A stretch of DNA of 64,000 bases, taken from Pseudomonas delhiensis. Its GTDB lineage: Bacteria; Pseudomonadota; Gammaproteobacteria; Pseudomonadales; Pseudomonadaceae. Under the pieces are notes generated by a model that was given only the letters and a program-made list of their open reading frames with translations, was not told where the DNA came from and did no database searches. The stretch covers positions 1-64,000 of the forward strand of contig NZ_FZPC01000009.1 in assembly GCF_900187975.1 (NCBI RefSeq), in the 5' to 3' direction. The translations under genes were made by a program, and so were the position numbers. Shown piece by piece: positions 42,313 through 49,707 of this stretch (its first letter is position 1; each line of letters opens with the position of its first letter).

Positions 42313-43329
42313 ATGAACTGGAGTGCTCCCATGCGAAGCCCATTGTTCAAGACCCGCATCACTGAAATGCTCGGCATTCGCCATCCCATCCTTTGCGGAG
42401 GCATGGGGCCCGGTCTCTCCGACGCGACCTATGTCGCGGCTGTAGTCAACGCCGGCGGAATGGGATTTATCGTGGCCGCCGGCTTCCCTGATCCGGAAGA
42501 ATTTCGTGAGCAGCTGCGGAAGTGCCGCCAGCTGACTTTCGGAAAGCGGTTCGGCGTGAACCTCTACATTTCAGGGCAAGCCAAGGCGGCTGGGCGTCTG
42601 CAGGAGCAAGTGAAGATTCTCGCGGAAGAGGATGTCCTCTGCGTCGAGACTTCTGGCGCAAGTCCCGAAGGTATTCTTCCAGCCCTGCGGGATGCGGGTA
42701 TCAAGGTGCTGCACAAGGTTCCCGCGGTCCGTTACGCGCGATCGGCTGAACGGCTTGGCGTGGATGCAGTGATCGTCGTCGGCAATGACTGTGGAGGCCA
42801 TCCGGGGACTTATGGCATCAGCAGCATGGTCCAGGCGCCCCATGCCTCAAAGGAGATATCCATCCCGCTGGTGATTGGCGGAGGAATGGGAACCGGCCGC
42901 CAGTTGGCTGCCACGCTCATGATGGGGGCGGACGCCGTCCTGATGGGTTCGAGGATGCTGGTCTCCGAGGAACTGTGGATCCACCGCCGATACAAGGATC
43001 TGCTGGTTGAAAGCGATGGTACCGATAGCGTCGTTGTAAAGACCGGGCTGCGGCAGCATCACAGGGTGCTGAACAACGAAAGCGCAAAAGCAGTTGCAGC
43101 CCTGGATGCGACGGGCACCAGCGACTTCGAACGCTACCGCCCACACGTCATGGGGGCGCTGACCACCCAGGCATACCTGACCGGCGACAGTAGCCTTGGC
43201 ATGCTCGACTATGGCCCGTCAGTGGTATTTGCCGATGCCGTACAGCCGGTGGAAGCCATCTTCGATGAAGTTCTCGACGATGCGCGGCAGGCGATGCTTC
43301 GCTTTGAAGGGCTCTGCCGCCAGGCCTGA
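42313..43329 (+). CDS. Nitronate monooxygenase / FabK-like flavoprotein
   Basis: A 338-residue TIM-barrel FMN enzyme of the nitronate monooxygenase/2-nitropropane dioxygenase family. It begins with the family motif LGIRHPILCGGMGPGLS, then GGMGFIVAAG, and NDCGGHPGTYG carries the active-site His. GGGMGTGRQLAATLMMGADAVLMGSRML binds the FMN phosphate. Nitronate oxidation or another flavin-linked oxidation is possible. A Met 6 codons later (42331) is an alternative start. It is preceded by the operator-containing promoter at 42199-42228. Confidence 0.8.
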   Translation: MNWSAPMRSPLFKTRITEMLGIRHPILCGGMGPGLSDATYVAAVVNAGGMGFIVAAGFPDPEEFREQLRKCRQLTFGKRFGVNLYISGQAKAAGRLQEQVKILAEEDVLCVETSGASPEGILPALRDAGIKVLHKVPAVRYARSAERLGVDAVIVVGNDCGGHPGTYGISSMVQAPHASKEISIPLVIGGGMGTGRQLAATLMMGADAVLMGSRMLVSEELWIHRRYKDLLVESDGTDSVVVKTGLRQHHRVLNNESAKAVAALDATGTSDFERYRPHVMGALTTQAYLTGDSSLGMLDYGPSVVFADAVQPVEAIFDEVLDDARQAMLRFEGLCRQA

Positions 43330-43356
43330 ACGTCCGCTGCGGGTCGAAACCAACGT

Positions 43357-43433
43357 CAACAATCGATCCGCCCGCCCCTTCGTTGAGCGCCCACGCAGGT
43401 ACGGCGAGAACGCCGGATACCCGCGGGCGTTAC
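43357..43433. repeat. 77-bp direct repeat, copy 1
   Basis: This segment, beginning CAACAATCGATCCGCCC and ending CCGCGGGCGTTAC, is repeated in the same orientation at 43890-43966 with only about six differences. The two copies flank the YdcH-like gene. The unit also resembles an intergenic repeat frequent in Pseudomonas genomes. Confidence 0.75.
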
Positions 43434-43491
43434 CCATGCGCCGGCATTTCTGCCGTTGCATCGAAGGCCGAGATCTATGCCCCAGGGCTAA

Positions 43492-43734
43492 TCAACCGCC
43501 GCAGCCATGTCCACATTGGCAGCCATCTTTCTTGCGCAGAATTTCGTAGAGTTCGTCCTTGAGCTGCAGCTTCTGCTTCTTCAGCGACTCGATGGTGTCG
43601 TGGGTTGCGGGAGTGATGCCAGCTTCCATGTTCTTGATCTCCTGGTCGAGATCGTTGTGGCTGTGGAAGAGCTTTGCAAAATGCGGATCCTCGGTCTTGA
43701 GGCGGGAAATCTTTTCGCGGAACTCGGGAAACAT
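43492..43734 (-). CDS. YdcH family (DUF465) protein with Cys-rich tail
   Basis: An 80-residue small helical protein of the YdcH/DUF465 family (FREKISRLKTEDPHFAKLF, then HNDLDQEIKNMEAG, then LKKQKLQLKDELYEIL). The body predicts a coiled coil. Unusually, the last residues read CQCGHGCGG, giving three Cys and one His that could bind a metal. GGAG lies about 8 bases before the chosen Met; a longer frame begins 10 codons upstream. It sits between the two 77-bp direct repeats. Confidence 0.8.
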   Translation of the reverse strand: MFPEFREKISRLKTEDPHFAKLFHSHNDLDQEIKNMEAGITPATHDTIESLKKQKLQLKDELYEILRKKDGCQCGHGCGG

Positions 43735-43889
43735 GAGGGTTCTCCAGGAGAGTGAAAAAAGCACTTTGCAGGATCCTGGTTGGGCCAGTGTTGAGGTAGA
43801 TCACTGAAGACGCCGCAAAGAAAAGGCGTGTCCGCGCCTGGCCGGTTTCCGCCGGCCCCCACCGACTGCCTCGAGCCGAAAACCAGAGC

Positions 43890-43966
43890 CAACAATCGAT
43901 CCGCCCTCCCCGTCGTTGAGCGCCCACGCAGATACGGCGAGAACGCCGGCTGCCCGCGGGCGTTAC
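43890..43966. repeat. 77-bp direct repeat, copy 2
   Basis: Second copy of the repeat at 43357-43433, same orientation, about 92 percent identical by eye. It ends 51 bp before the GNAT gene start and may include part of its promoter region. Confidence 0.75.
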
Positions 43967-44017
43967 AATGGCGCCAACGCCGATTTCCCGATCGGGCATG
44001 CCCGGAGCCAGCTTCAG

Positions 44018-44707
44018 ATGTTCACCCTTGCAAACCTCGACACGCCGCCGCCCGAATCCCTGAAGAGCCAGGTTCTGCAGATGGTGGTGGACTACTTCAG
44101 CGACATCAGCCCGGTGCCGCTGACGCCCAGCAATCCGCTCTATCAGTTGTACCAGTACGTGATCGGCTACGAGGTGCACCTGTACCTGCAGGCCATGAAC
44201 GGCACCCCGGAGGGCCCCGCGCGGCTGATCCTGGCGCTGGACGACGACGATCCCTCCCGGGTGCTGGGTTTTGCCCTGTACCTGCCGAGCCGGGATGATG
44301 CCGAGGCCTGCACGCTGGCCTACCTGGCCGTCAAGGCCAGCCACCGCCGCCGCGGCATTGCCCGGGCCATGTTGCGGCGGATGGTCGAGCACCGGCCCCA
44401 CGCCGAGCTGGCCTGCGTAGCGGGCAAGGTGCCGGTCTTCGAGTCGATGGGCTTCCGGGTACTGGCGGCGCAGGGGCCGCAGGTGCTGCTGAACACCCGC
44501 GACCACCGCTCGGACGGCATGGTGGCGGTACAGGACCTGGCGCCGATCTACCAATCCAGGGAAGTGCGGCAGATCCACGCCTACCTGCTGCAGCAGCGCG
44601 GCAAGAAGGCCATGAGCGACGCCGAGGACAAACGCGACCGCCTGCTCGACCAGTTGGCGTATCAGGCTCAGGCATTGGTGGAAGAGCGTTTCCCTACGCT
44701 TCACTGA
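44018..44707 (+). CDS. GNAT-family N-acetyltransferase
   Basis: A 229-residue protein with a GNAT fold in about 40-165. The acetyl-CoA pyrophosphate-binding loop is VKASHRRRGIARAMLRRMV, and a preceding strand (LGFALYLPS, CTLAYLAV) completes the core. An N-terminal helical region (about 1-40) and a charged C-terminal helix extend the fold. The acceptor is unknown. The start at 44018 gives MFTLANLD; a longer frame upstream would run through the 77-bp repeat and is rejected. Confidence 0.8.
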   Translation: MFTLANLDTPPPESLKSQVLQMVVDYFSDISPVPLTPSNPLYQLYQYVIGYEVHLYLQAMNGTPEGPARLILALDDDDPSRVLGFALYLPSRDDAEACTLAYLAVKASHRRRGIARAMLRRMVEHRPHAELACVAGKVPVFESMGFRVLAAQGPQVLLNTRDHRSDGMVAVQDLAPIYQSREVRQIHAYLLQQRGKKAMSDAEDKRDRLLDQLAYQAQALVEERFPTLH

Positions 44708-44942
44708 GGGGTGATTGTCCTGACTTGAATGTCCGTTTCCGGCCTGAAGCGGACATACAGCAACTGCAGGGTTTACCCAATCCCGGCACAGCCCAAACGG
44801 CTTTGTAGCCTCACTCCAACCCGTCCTTCGCCCTGATGCGGCGCTTCGAGAGAGTGGTGACTGATGAACAGGAAGTGTTTGCGACGCCCGCGGCGTAGAC
44901 ACAGAGCCCGCGTAGGCTAGTTACTCATAGGCAGGAATCAAC
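44708..44942. other. Gene-free stretch
   Basis: A 235-bp region of moderate GC between the GNAT gene and a small membrane-protein frame. Nothing recognisable is seen. Confidence 0.4.
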
Positions 44943-45218
44943 ATGTCATGGATGTCTAGATACGCTCCTGCAGTTACTCCTCCCGCAGTTTTCCTTGCGA
45001 TCTGGAAGCTAGGAACGTTCGCCTATCACCACTTTGATTGCCATGGGAGCATCAAAGGCCTCGCCCCTTGCTCAGCGGGCAGCTTTGACCTATTGCCTTG
45101 GCTAGGCCTCGGCATGTTCTGGAGCCCAATCCTATTTTGGCTATCGCTACCTGTTTCGGCATTCTTCCTGATAGATGCAGGGGCAAAACATATTGGCTCA
45201 AGGCGGGGCGTACAATAA
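44943..45218 (+). CDS. Small membrane protein, 91 aa, unknown
   Basis: A 91-residue frame with two hydrophobic segments, about 9-27 and about 55-78 (FWSPILFWLSLPVSAFFLI), separated by a Cys-containing loop (FDCHGSIKGLAPCSAG). The two Cys in the loop could form a disulfide in the periplasm. Base composition is clearly lower in GC than the surroundings, which together with the lack of homologues recognised suggests acquired DNA. AGGCAGGAATC upstream provides a possible ribosome site. Confidence 0.55.
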   Translation: MSWMSRYAPAVTPPAVFLAIWKLGTFAYHHFDCHGSIKGLAPCSAGSFDLLPWLGLGMFWSPILFWLSLPVSAFFLIDAGAKHIGSRRGVQ

Positions 45219-45264
45219 AACGCAACTGAGTGAGTCCGCTCTGGGTCGATTGCTACCGGTGACC

Positions 45265-45291
45265 ATGGTTCGCCCTGGATAAACGAACCAT
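45265..45291. repeat. Hairpin repeat, copy 1
   Basis: ATGGTTCG (45265-45272) pairs perfectly with CGAACCAT (45284-45291) around an 11-base loop CCCTGGATAAA. A close relative with the same 11-base loop spacing lies at 47115-47137. The two bracket the genes from 45319 to 47079. Confidence 0.6.
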
Positions 45292-45318
45292 GCGCCGCTT
45301 TCCGCCAGAACCCGCCCG

Positions 45319-45684
45319 TCATCCGGGCCTGGGGGACTCAAGGTGCCCTGGCACTGCCACCCCGACAGCGCGTTCGATTGGGGATGGCACGAAGAATGTC
45401 CCGAACCGGAGCCCCACAATCAGCCTCTGCACCAGCAGTTCGAACAGCCTGGCCAGGCACGGCAGGTCGAAGTGCGCGGTCATGCGTTCGGTCGAATCCC
45501 AGTACCCGGTGAGGATCCAGGTGTCGCCAGGGCCGCTTTTGCAGGCCAGGCGGTAGGCAGCACAGCCAGAGGTGCGGTTCAAGTTCGCCAGCAACGCTTC
45601 CAATCTCGTTCGCAGCACCGCTGCCGAGCCGCTGGCTGGCCTGATCTCGACGGTGCTGATTGCAACTAGGCACATGGACGTCAT
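45319..45684 (-). CDS. Antibiotic biosynthesis monooxygenase-like (ABM domain) small protein
   Basis: A 121-residue protein resembling the ferredoxin-like ABM fold: an opening strand MTSMCLVAISTVEIRP, the helix LRTRLEALLANLNRTSGCAAYRL, then WILTGYWDSTERMTAHF. The family includes cofactor-free oxygenases and unknown proteins. The frame runs on beyond the usual ABM length (C-terminal about 25 residues of low complexity). The start at 45684 is chosen for the family-like N-terminus. It is next to a second small gene, and both are divergent from an AraC gene. Confidence 0.6.
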   Translation of the reverse strand: MTSMCLVAISTVEIRPASGSAAVLRTRLEALLANLNRTSGCAAYRLACKSGPGDTWILTGYWDSTERMTAHFDLPCLARLFELLVQRLIVGLRFGTFFVPSPIERAVGVAVPGHLESPRPG

Positions 45685-45694
45685 CTCCTGCCGC

Positions 45695-46078
45695 TTACCG
45701 GCCCAGTAACTTGCGCGCCAACTCCAGGCCTTCCTCCCGGGTAGCGACGACCAGCAATGGGTAGCCCCAGAACGCTTCGAACTTGCCCGCAAACAGTTCG
45801 GCTGCCTTCTGCCTGGCGAGATCCGGCTCGATGAAAATCTGCGCCTTGACGAACGACCGCAAGGCGGCCTTGTGGCGTTTCATCCAAAGGGACAACTGTT
45901 TTCTTTCTTCGTGGGAATGTTCGTGCTCCTCCTGTTGCGCTCGTTCATCCAGCAGGACGAAGGGTTCCGCACGCGCCAGCAATGCTTCGAAAGCCTTGAA
46001 TCCCTCGTCGTCGGTGTGAATCCCGGATGCGCCAACCTTCATCCAGACCAGCGGAAAGTGTGTGGAATCGATAACCAT
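45695..46078 (-). CDS. Hypothetical protein, 127-residue class
   Basis: A protein of about 127 residues starting MVIDSTHFPLVWMKV. It contains a strongly charged segment rich in Glu and His (DERAQQEEHEHSHEERKQ), then helices ending VVATREEGLELARKLLGR. No enzyme motif is seen. It resembles STAS-like or short regulatory proteins encoded beside other Pseudomonas genes only in general layout. It is 10 bp from the ABM-like gene and divergent from the AraC regulator. Confidence 0.65.
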   Translation of the reverse strand: MVIDSTHFPLVWMKVGASGIHTDDEGFKAFEALLARAEPFVLLDERAQQEEHEHSHEERKQLSLWMKRHKAALRSFVKAQIFIEPDLARQKAAELFAGKFEAFWGYPLLVVATREEGLELARKLLGR

Positions 46079-46227
46079 GCGAGCCGTCCCCTGCGTTGAG
46101 GTGGGTGGCGCCCTGGACACAGGGCGCCATCAATTCACCTGCAAGATAACTAGCCCGGCTGAAGTGCGTCATTGCACAATCTAGCCACACTGTTTCTCAT
46201 TTCAGCCAACAGCTTCGGGGAAGCGTC

Positions 46228-47079
46228 ATGGACTCCACTACCGCTGAGGACCCATCGCTCACGTGGGACATCGATAGCATCGCGCGCCAGGTCACTGCGC
46301 TGAATGCATCGCAGGTTGCCAAGGACTGGGAGCATGCGCTTCACCACCATCGCAAGGCGCAGTTGATCTATTCGGTGCGCGGGATTCTCAACTGCGAGGT
46401 GGACAGGGGCGTGTGGATCGTTCCGCCACAGTGCGCAATCTGGATTCCCGGAGACATGCCGCATTCGACCCGGGGCTCGGGAGAAACCGAGTGCTATTGC
46501 CTGTTCGTCGAACCGGACGCGATCGAAGGCCTGCCTACCCAGTGCTGCACCCTCTCGGTCTCGCCCCTGCTGCGCGAGCTGCTGCTCAAAGCGACGGGAT
46601 TCGAGCAGCTGTACGCCGAGAACGGCCCGGAGGCGCGCTTGATCGCCGTGTTGCTGGACGAGTTGCGAGATGCCCCCATCGAGCACCTGCATTTGCCGAT
46701 GCCGCAAAACCAGCGCCTGCGCCAGCTCGCGCAAATGCTGCTTGCCGATCCTTCGAGCAAGACGTCGATGGCTGAATGGGCCAAATGCATCGGCATGAGC
46801 GAACGCAGCATGAGCCGCCTGCTGATGCAGGAAGTCGGCATGAGTTTCGGCCGGTGGCGCCGGCAGTTGCACATCATCCTTTCGCTGCGGCGCCTGACCA
46901 ACGGGGAGAGTGTGCAGGCGGTTGCACTGGACCTGGGCTACGAAAGTGCCAGCGGCTTCGTGACCATGTTCCGCAAGGCGATGGGCAAGCCACCGGCGCG
47001 CTACCTGCTCGAGCGTGCAGCCACTGCGGGGAGCGCTGGTGATGCCACGCCTGGGAGTGGCATCGTGCTGGCGCCTTGA
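46228..47079 (+). CDS. AraC-family regulator with cupin-like N-terminus
   Basis: A 283-residue AraC regulator. The N-terminal half looks like a small cupin (HHRKAQLIYSVRG, WIVPPQCAIWIPGDMPHST). The C-terminal helix-turn-helix pair covers about 170-265 (MAEWAKCIGMSERSMSRLL, VQAVALDLGYESASGFVTMFRKAMG). This resembles the RhaS/NimR-like one-component regulators. It is divergent from the two small minus-strand genes, with about 150 bp between, and probably controls them. The effector is unknown. Confidence 0.85.
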   Translation: MDSTTAEDPSLTWDIDSIARQVTALNASQVAKDWEHALHHHRKAQLIYSVRGILNCEVDRGVWIVPPQCAIWIPGDMPHSTRGSGETECYCLFVEPDAIEGLPTQCCTLSVSPLLRELLLKATGFEQLYAENGPEARLIAVLLDELRDAPIEHLHLPMPQNQRLRQLAQMLLADPSSKTSMAEWAKCIGMSERSMSRLLMQEVGMSFGRWRRQLHIILSLRRLTNGESVQAVALDLGYESASGFVTMFRKAMGKPPARYLLERAATAGSAGDATPGSGIVLAP

Positions 47080-47114
47080 GCGTCGGGTTGGGCAGGTTAA
47101 GCGTCACGATCGAC

Positions 47115-47137
47115 GGTTCGTCCTGGATAAGCAAACC
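47115..47137. repeat. Hairpin repeat, copy 2
   Basis: GGTTCG (47115-47120) and CAAACC (47132-47137) flank an 11-base loop TCCTGGATAAG. Loop sequence and spacing match copy 1 at 45265-45291. Confidence 0.55.
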
Positions 47138-47280
47138 ATGGTTCTCTTTCGTCAAAGTGCGGACGTCGCGAACCCGTACCGATAGAAGAAGAAAGCCAAC
47201 TGGGCCTGCATCGCCGGGAATGGGGTATGTTGCTGCCTCTATGCTTTCGCACCGGCCCGCCATTACCGCTTGAGTATTCG

Positions 47281-48171
47281 ATGCTGATCTCCACCCTTTC
47301 CAACGGTCGATCAATAACAGCCTCCCCACAGGTCGAACCCCGTGTGCCATGGTGGAGTTTCACCAAAACGGTGTTAGCCGCGACCGCCCTGACCTTGGTA
47401 CGCGACGGTCGACTCGCTCTGGATGCTGCGCTTCCTGAAGCCGCCTACACATTGCGTCAACTTCTACGCCACGAAGCAGGCCTCGCTGACTATGGCGAGC
47501 TTCCCGAGTACCACGCCGCCGTTGCCAATCATGAACCGGCGTGGCCCGCGGACGAGATGATGCAGCGCCTGGATGGCCACCGGCTCCGCTACAGCCCTGG
47601 AGCTGGCTGGCGCTACTCGAATGTGGGTTTCATGCTTGTCGCCAGGCTCATCGAACGTGCCGCAGACCTGCCGCTTGAAGAAACGCTCCGGCAGCAAGCC
47701 CTGGCCCCGCTCGGCATCTCGGCGGTTCGCTTCGCAACGGAACGCGCAGACCTGAACGGGGCGTACCTCGGCAATTCGTTGAATTACGACCCCGGCTGGG
47801 TCTACCACGGATTGCTGACGGGCCCTGTTTCGCAGGCCGCCCTTTTCCTGGATCGCCTGCTCGCCGGAGAACTGCTCCCTGCCAACCTGCTTCAGGAAAT
47901 GCAGGCGACACGGACATTGGGTGGCCCAATGGCCGGCCGGCCGTGGGTCACGCCAGGATATGCCCTGGGCCTGATGCGAGGGACGATCGAGGGCGGCCTG
48001 ACCCTGGCCGGGCATACCGGGTGTGGCCCCGGAAGCGTGGTGGCGGTCTATCGATGCGCAGTTGGAGAAACAGCCGCCTGCTGCGCAGTTTTCTCGACGG
48101 GGTCGGATGAGGGAAGTGTCGAAGCGCGGGCCGTACAGGAAATACGCGAGGCACTTGAGGTGGTGCGCTGA
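47281..48171 (+). CDS. Serine hydrolase, beta-lactamase class C / PBP4*-like
   Basis: A 296-residue serine hydrolase of the class C beta-lactamase/esterase family (PF00144). The nucleophile motif SFTK (SxxK) appears near residue 26, the second motif is YSN in WRYSNVGFML, and HTG in LAGHTGCGPG is the third. No signal peptide is visible, and the N-terminus before SxxK is unusually short, so this is probably a cytoplasmic esterase rather than a lactamase. A start 18 codons earlier (47227) is possible. Confidence 0.75.
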   Translation: MLISTLSNGRSITASPQVEPRVPWWSFTKTVLAATALTLVRDGRLALDAALPEAAYTLRQLLRHEAGLADYGELPEYHAAVANHEPAWPADEMMQRLDGHRLRYSPGAGWRYSNVGFMLVARLIERAADLPLEETLRQQALAPLGISAVRFATERADLNGAYLGNSLNYDPGWVYHGLLTGPVSQAALFLDRLLAGELLPANLLQEMQATRTLGGPMAGRPWVTPGYALGLMRGTIEGGLTLAGHTGCGPGSVVAVYRCAVGETAACCAVFSTGSDEGSVEARAVQEIREALEVVR

Positions 48172-48385
48172 GACTTCGCAGGGTCTTGTCCGGTTTCCGA
48201 TGAATATCACCCGCTCGCCCGATTCAACGTTCGCTCTGGGTCGTGAGCCGCCGCGGGCAGATGTCGCCCTGGCTCTTCTACCTGCCATGCATGGCGTTGG
48301 GAGGGGTGACTACGGCCCCGGTTCACGTCTACCATACGCCCACCCCGTATTGCCGCGGCTGCTGAACCCCGGTATTCACGAGGAT

Positions 48386-48586
48386 ATGACCATGGAAAGA
48401 ACACGCGCCTGGAGACGCTCGCAGGCCCGCAGGCATGCTCCCGAAAAGGCGTTTCGCCCGCCGCGGCCCCGGCCGGAAAAGAACTGGAAGCTGTTGTACA
48501 CCCGTGCCGACAAGCTGCTCAGGGCCCGCCAACTTGGCCTGGGTTATCCCATCCGCAGCATCCGCCAACTGCTGGATCAAGAGTGA
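48386..48586 (+). CDS. Small basic protein, 66 aa, coupled to phosphatase gene
   Basis: A 66-residue frame, strongly basic (about 18 Arg/Lys), with an unstructured Pro/Arg N-terminal half and a C-terminal helix-like KNWKLLYTRADKLLRARQL. ACGAGG precedes the ATG. Its TGA overlaps the GTG start of the next gene by four bases (GTGA), which argues that it is really translated. No family is recognised. A longer frame upstream overlaps the serine hydrolase gene and is rejected. Confidence 0.6.
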   Translation: MTMERTRAWRRSQARRHAPEKAFRPPRPRPEKNWKLLYTRADKLLRARQLGLGYPIRSIRQLLDQE

Positions 48587-48915
48587 CCAGACTCCTTTTC
48601 ATCTGCAGCCGAAATCAATGGCGTAGCCCCACCGCGGAAGCTATCTGGCGCCGCCGGCCCGGCTTCGAAGCGCGTTCGGCGGGCACCAGCCCGAACGCCC
48701 GCAAACCCATCGGCCCGGCGGATATCCGCTGGGCCGATGTGATCTTCGTGATGGAGCGCAAGCACCTGAATCGTCTACGGGCGGAATACGCCCGGCTGCT
48801 CGAACACAAGCGGCTTCACGTTCTGGATATTCCCGATGACTACCGCTTCATGGATCCTGAACTGGTGGACATGCTCGACGATATGGTGACGTCCTGCCTT
48901 GCCGTCCGCGACTAG
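48583..48915 (+). CDS. Low-molecular-weight protein tyrosine phosphatase-like
   Basis: A 110-residue protein with the phosphatase loop CSRNQWRS (CX5RS) at about 8-15 and a later DIPDDY segment where the family general acid lies. It is shorter than classical LMW-PTPs (about 150 residues) but has the same order of motifs. It would dephosphorylate Tyr or act on arsenate-like oxyanions; the substrate is unknown. The start is GTG and is coupled to the upstream basic peptide by a 4-base overlap. Confidence 0.75.
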   Translation: MTRLLFICSRNQWRSPTAEAIWRRRPGFEARSAGTSPNARKPIGPADIRWADVIFVMERKHLNRLRAEYARLLEHKRLHVLDIPDDYRFMDPELVDMLDDMVTSCLAVRD

Positions 48916-48948
48916 ACAGGCTGTACCCGAACCCCGGCGCTGAAGCCC

Positions 48949-49299
48949 ATGCATACCCTGCTCCACTTCAAGGAAGAAGCCCTCGCCGAGTACCTGAACT
49001 CGGCGCTGAGAAGGCACGGGCTGGACTCGTATGTCTTCAATACCGGCGTCGGCCCGGATGGTGAGGCCATGTTCTCCATCGTCTGCCCCAATGTGAGTGA
49101 ACTCGGGCAGGCGAGGTTTCTGATCTACAGCAGCCGGCACTTTCTCCGGGACATACATCCGGAGGCGGCGCGGGAGTTGCTGGAGATACGCCGGCAGAAC
49201 AGGCAGCTTTTCCTGAAGCTGGCCACTTCCAGGCCCGCCCTGGTGGTGGCTGCGCTGGCCATGGCGGCCGCTGTGCTGGGCTACCTCTTCGGCCTGTGA
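48949..49299 (+). CDS. Hypothetical protein with C-terminal membrane anchor
   Basis: A 116-residue protein. The first 85 residues form a soluble alpha/beta region (LHFKEEALAEYLNSALRRHG, EAMFSIVCPNVSELGQARFL), and residues about 94-115 make one transmembrane helix at the very C-terminus (PALVVAALAMAAAVLGYLFG). This is a tail-anchored layout with the domain in the cytoplasm. No family is recognised with confidence. It follows the phosphatase gene by 33 bp on the same strand and may be co-transcribed. Confidence 0.7.
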   Translation: MHTLLHFKEEALAEYLNSALRRHGLDSYVFNTGVGPDGEAMFSIVCPNVSELGQARFLIYSSRHFLRDIHPEAARELLEIRRQNRQLFLKLATSRPALVVAALAMAAAVLGYLFGL

Positions 49300-49354
49300 C
49301 GCGGGTTGCGGATTCACCTGAAATTTCCCACCCACATTCTCCCTTGTGGACCTA

Positions 49355-49472
49355 CAAAGGCCGTCGCTAGATTCGCTCCCTGTCACGGTCAATCCCGTGG
49401 CCGGAGTGTCGCAGCCCCGTGTACCGTTGTATGTGCATAAAGCGCCAGAGCATGCTTGCACAGGCGCTTTTT
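49355..49472 (+). ncRNA. Candidate small RNA ending in a Rho-independent terminator
   Basis: Within a 408-bp gap (49300-49707) there is a hairpin CACGG...CCGTG at 49384-49399, then a GTGTCGCAGCCCC stretch, then a terminator at 49440-49472 (AAGCGCC ... GGCGCTT followed by a T run). A weak promoter (TTGTGG, 18 bp, TAGATT at about 49354-49377) could start a transcript of about 90 nt. Similar blocks precede DUF3077-type genes in other Pseudomonas as far as I recall. It could instead be a leader or attenuator of the gene at 49708. Confidence 0.35.
49440..49472 (+). terminator. Rho-independent terminator
   Basis: AAGCGCC at 49440-49446 pairs with GGCGCTT at 49463-49469, followed by five T residues. 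The loop contains a second small palindrome (GCATGC). It closes the candidate small RNA and also isolates the gene at 49708 from upstream transcription. Confidence 0.65.
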
Positions 49473-49707
49473 CTTGCCTGCTGCATAGTGCAGCCATGGC
49501 GGATCGTGTGGGGCAGGCTTCGGCCTGGCCGGTTATATGCGCATCAACGGTGCCGGTACTGCGACCCCCGCACGGTCCGCCGCCCTCCTTCCGGGTTGGC
49601 GGCTCCTCCCCTCCCAGAAGGAGCAACGGAAATGCACTGCCGTTCTTGCCTTGCTGTGTTCGCCTTGCCGTCCTCCCTGCCCTGCGCCCCCGCCCTGGAG
49701 GTGTGCC

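Noticed and set aside
43219-43461. 80-codon minus-strand frame with GNARGYPAFSPYLRGRSTKGRAD
   Set aside because: This is the translation of the 77-bp repeat, a spurious frame that recurs wherever the repeat occurs in Pseudomonas.
44708-44942. Possible tRNA or small RNA in the gap after the GNAT gene
   Set aside because: No cloverleaf, terminator or promoter could be built from the sequence by eye.
48023-48385. Long version of the basic peptide frame starting inside the serine hydrolase gene
   Set aside because: It overlaps the end of a well-supported gene and lacks a ribosome site; the ACGAGG-preceded Met at 48386 fits better.
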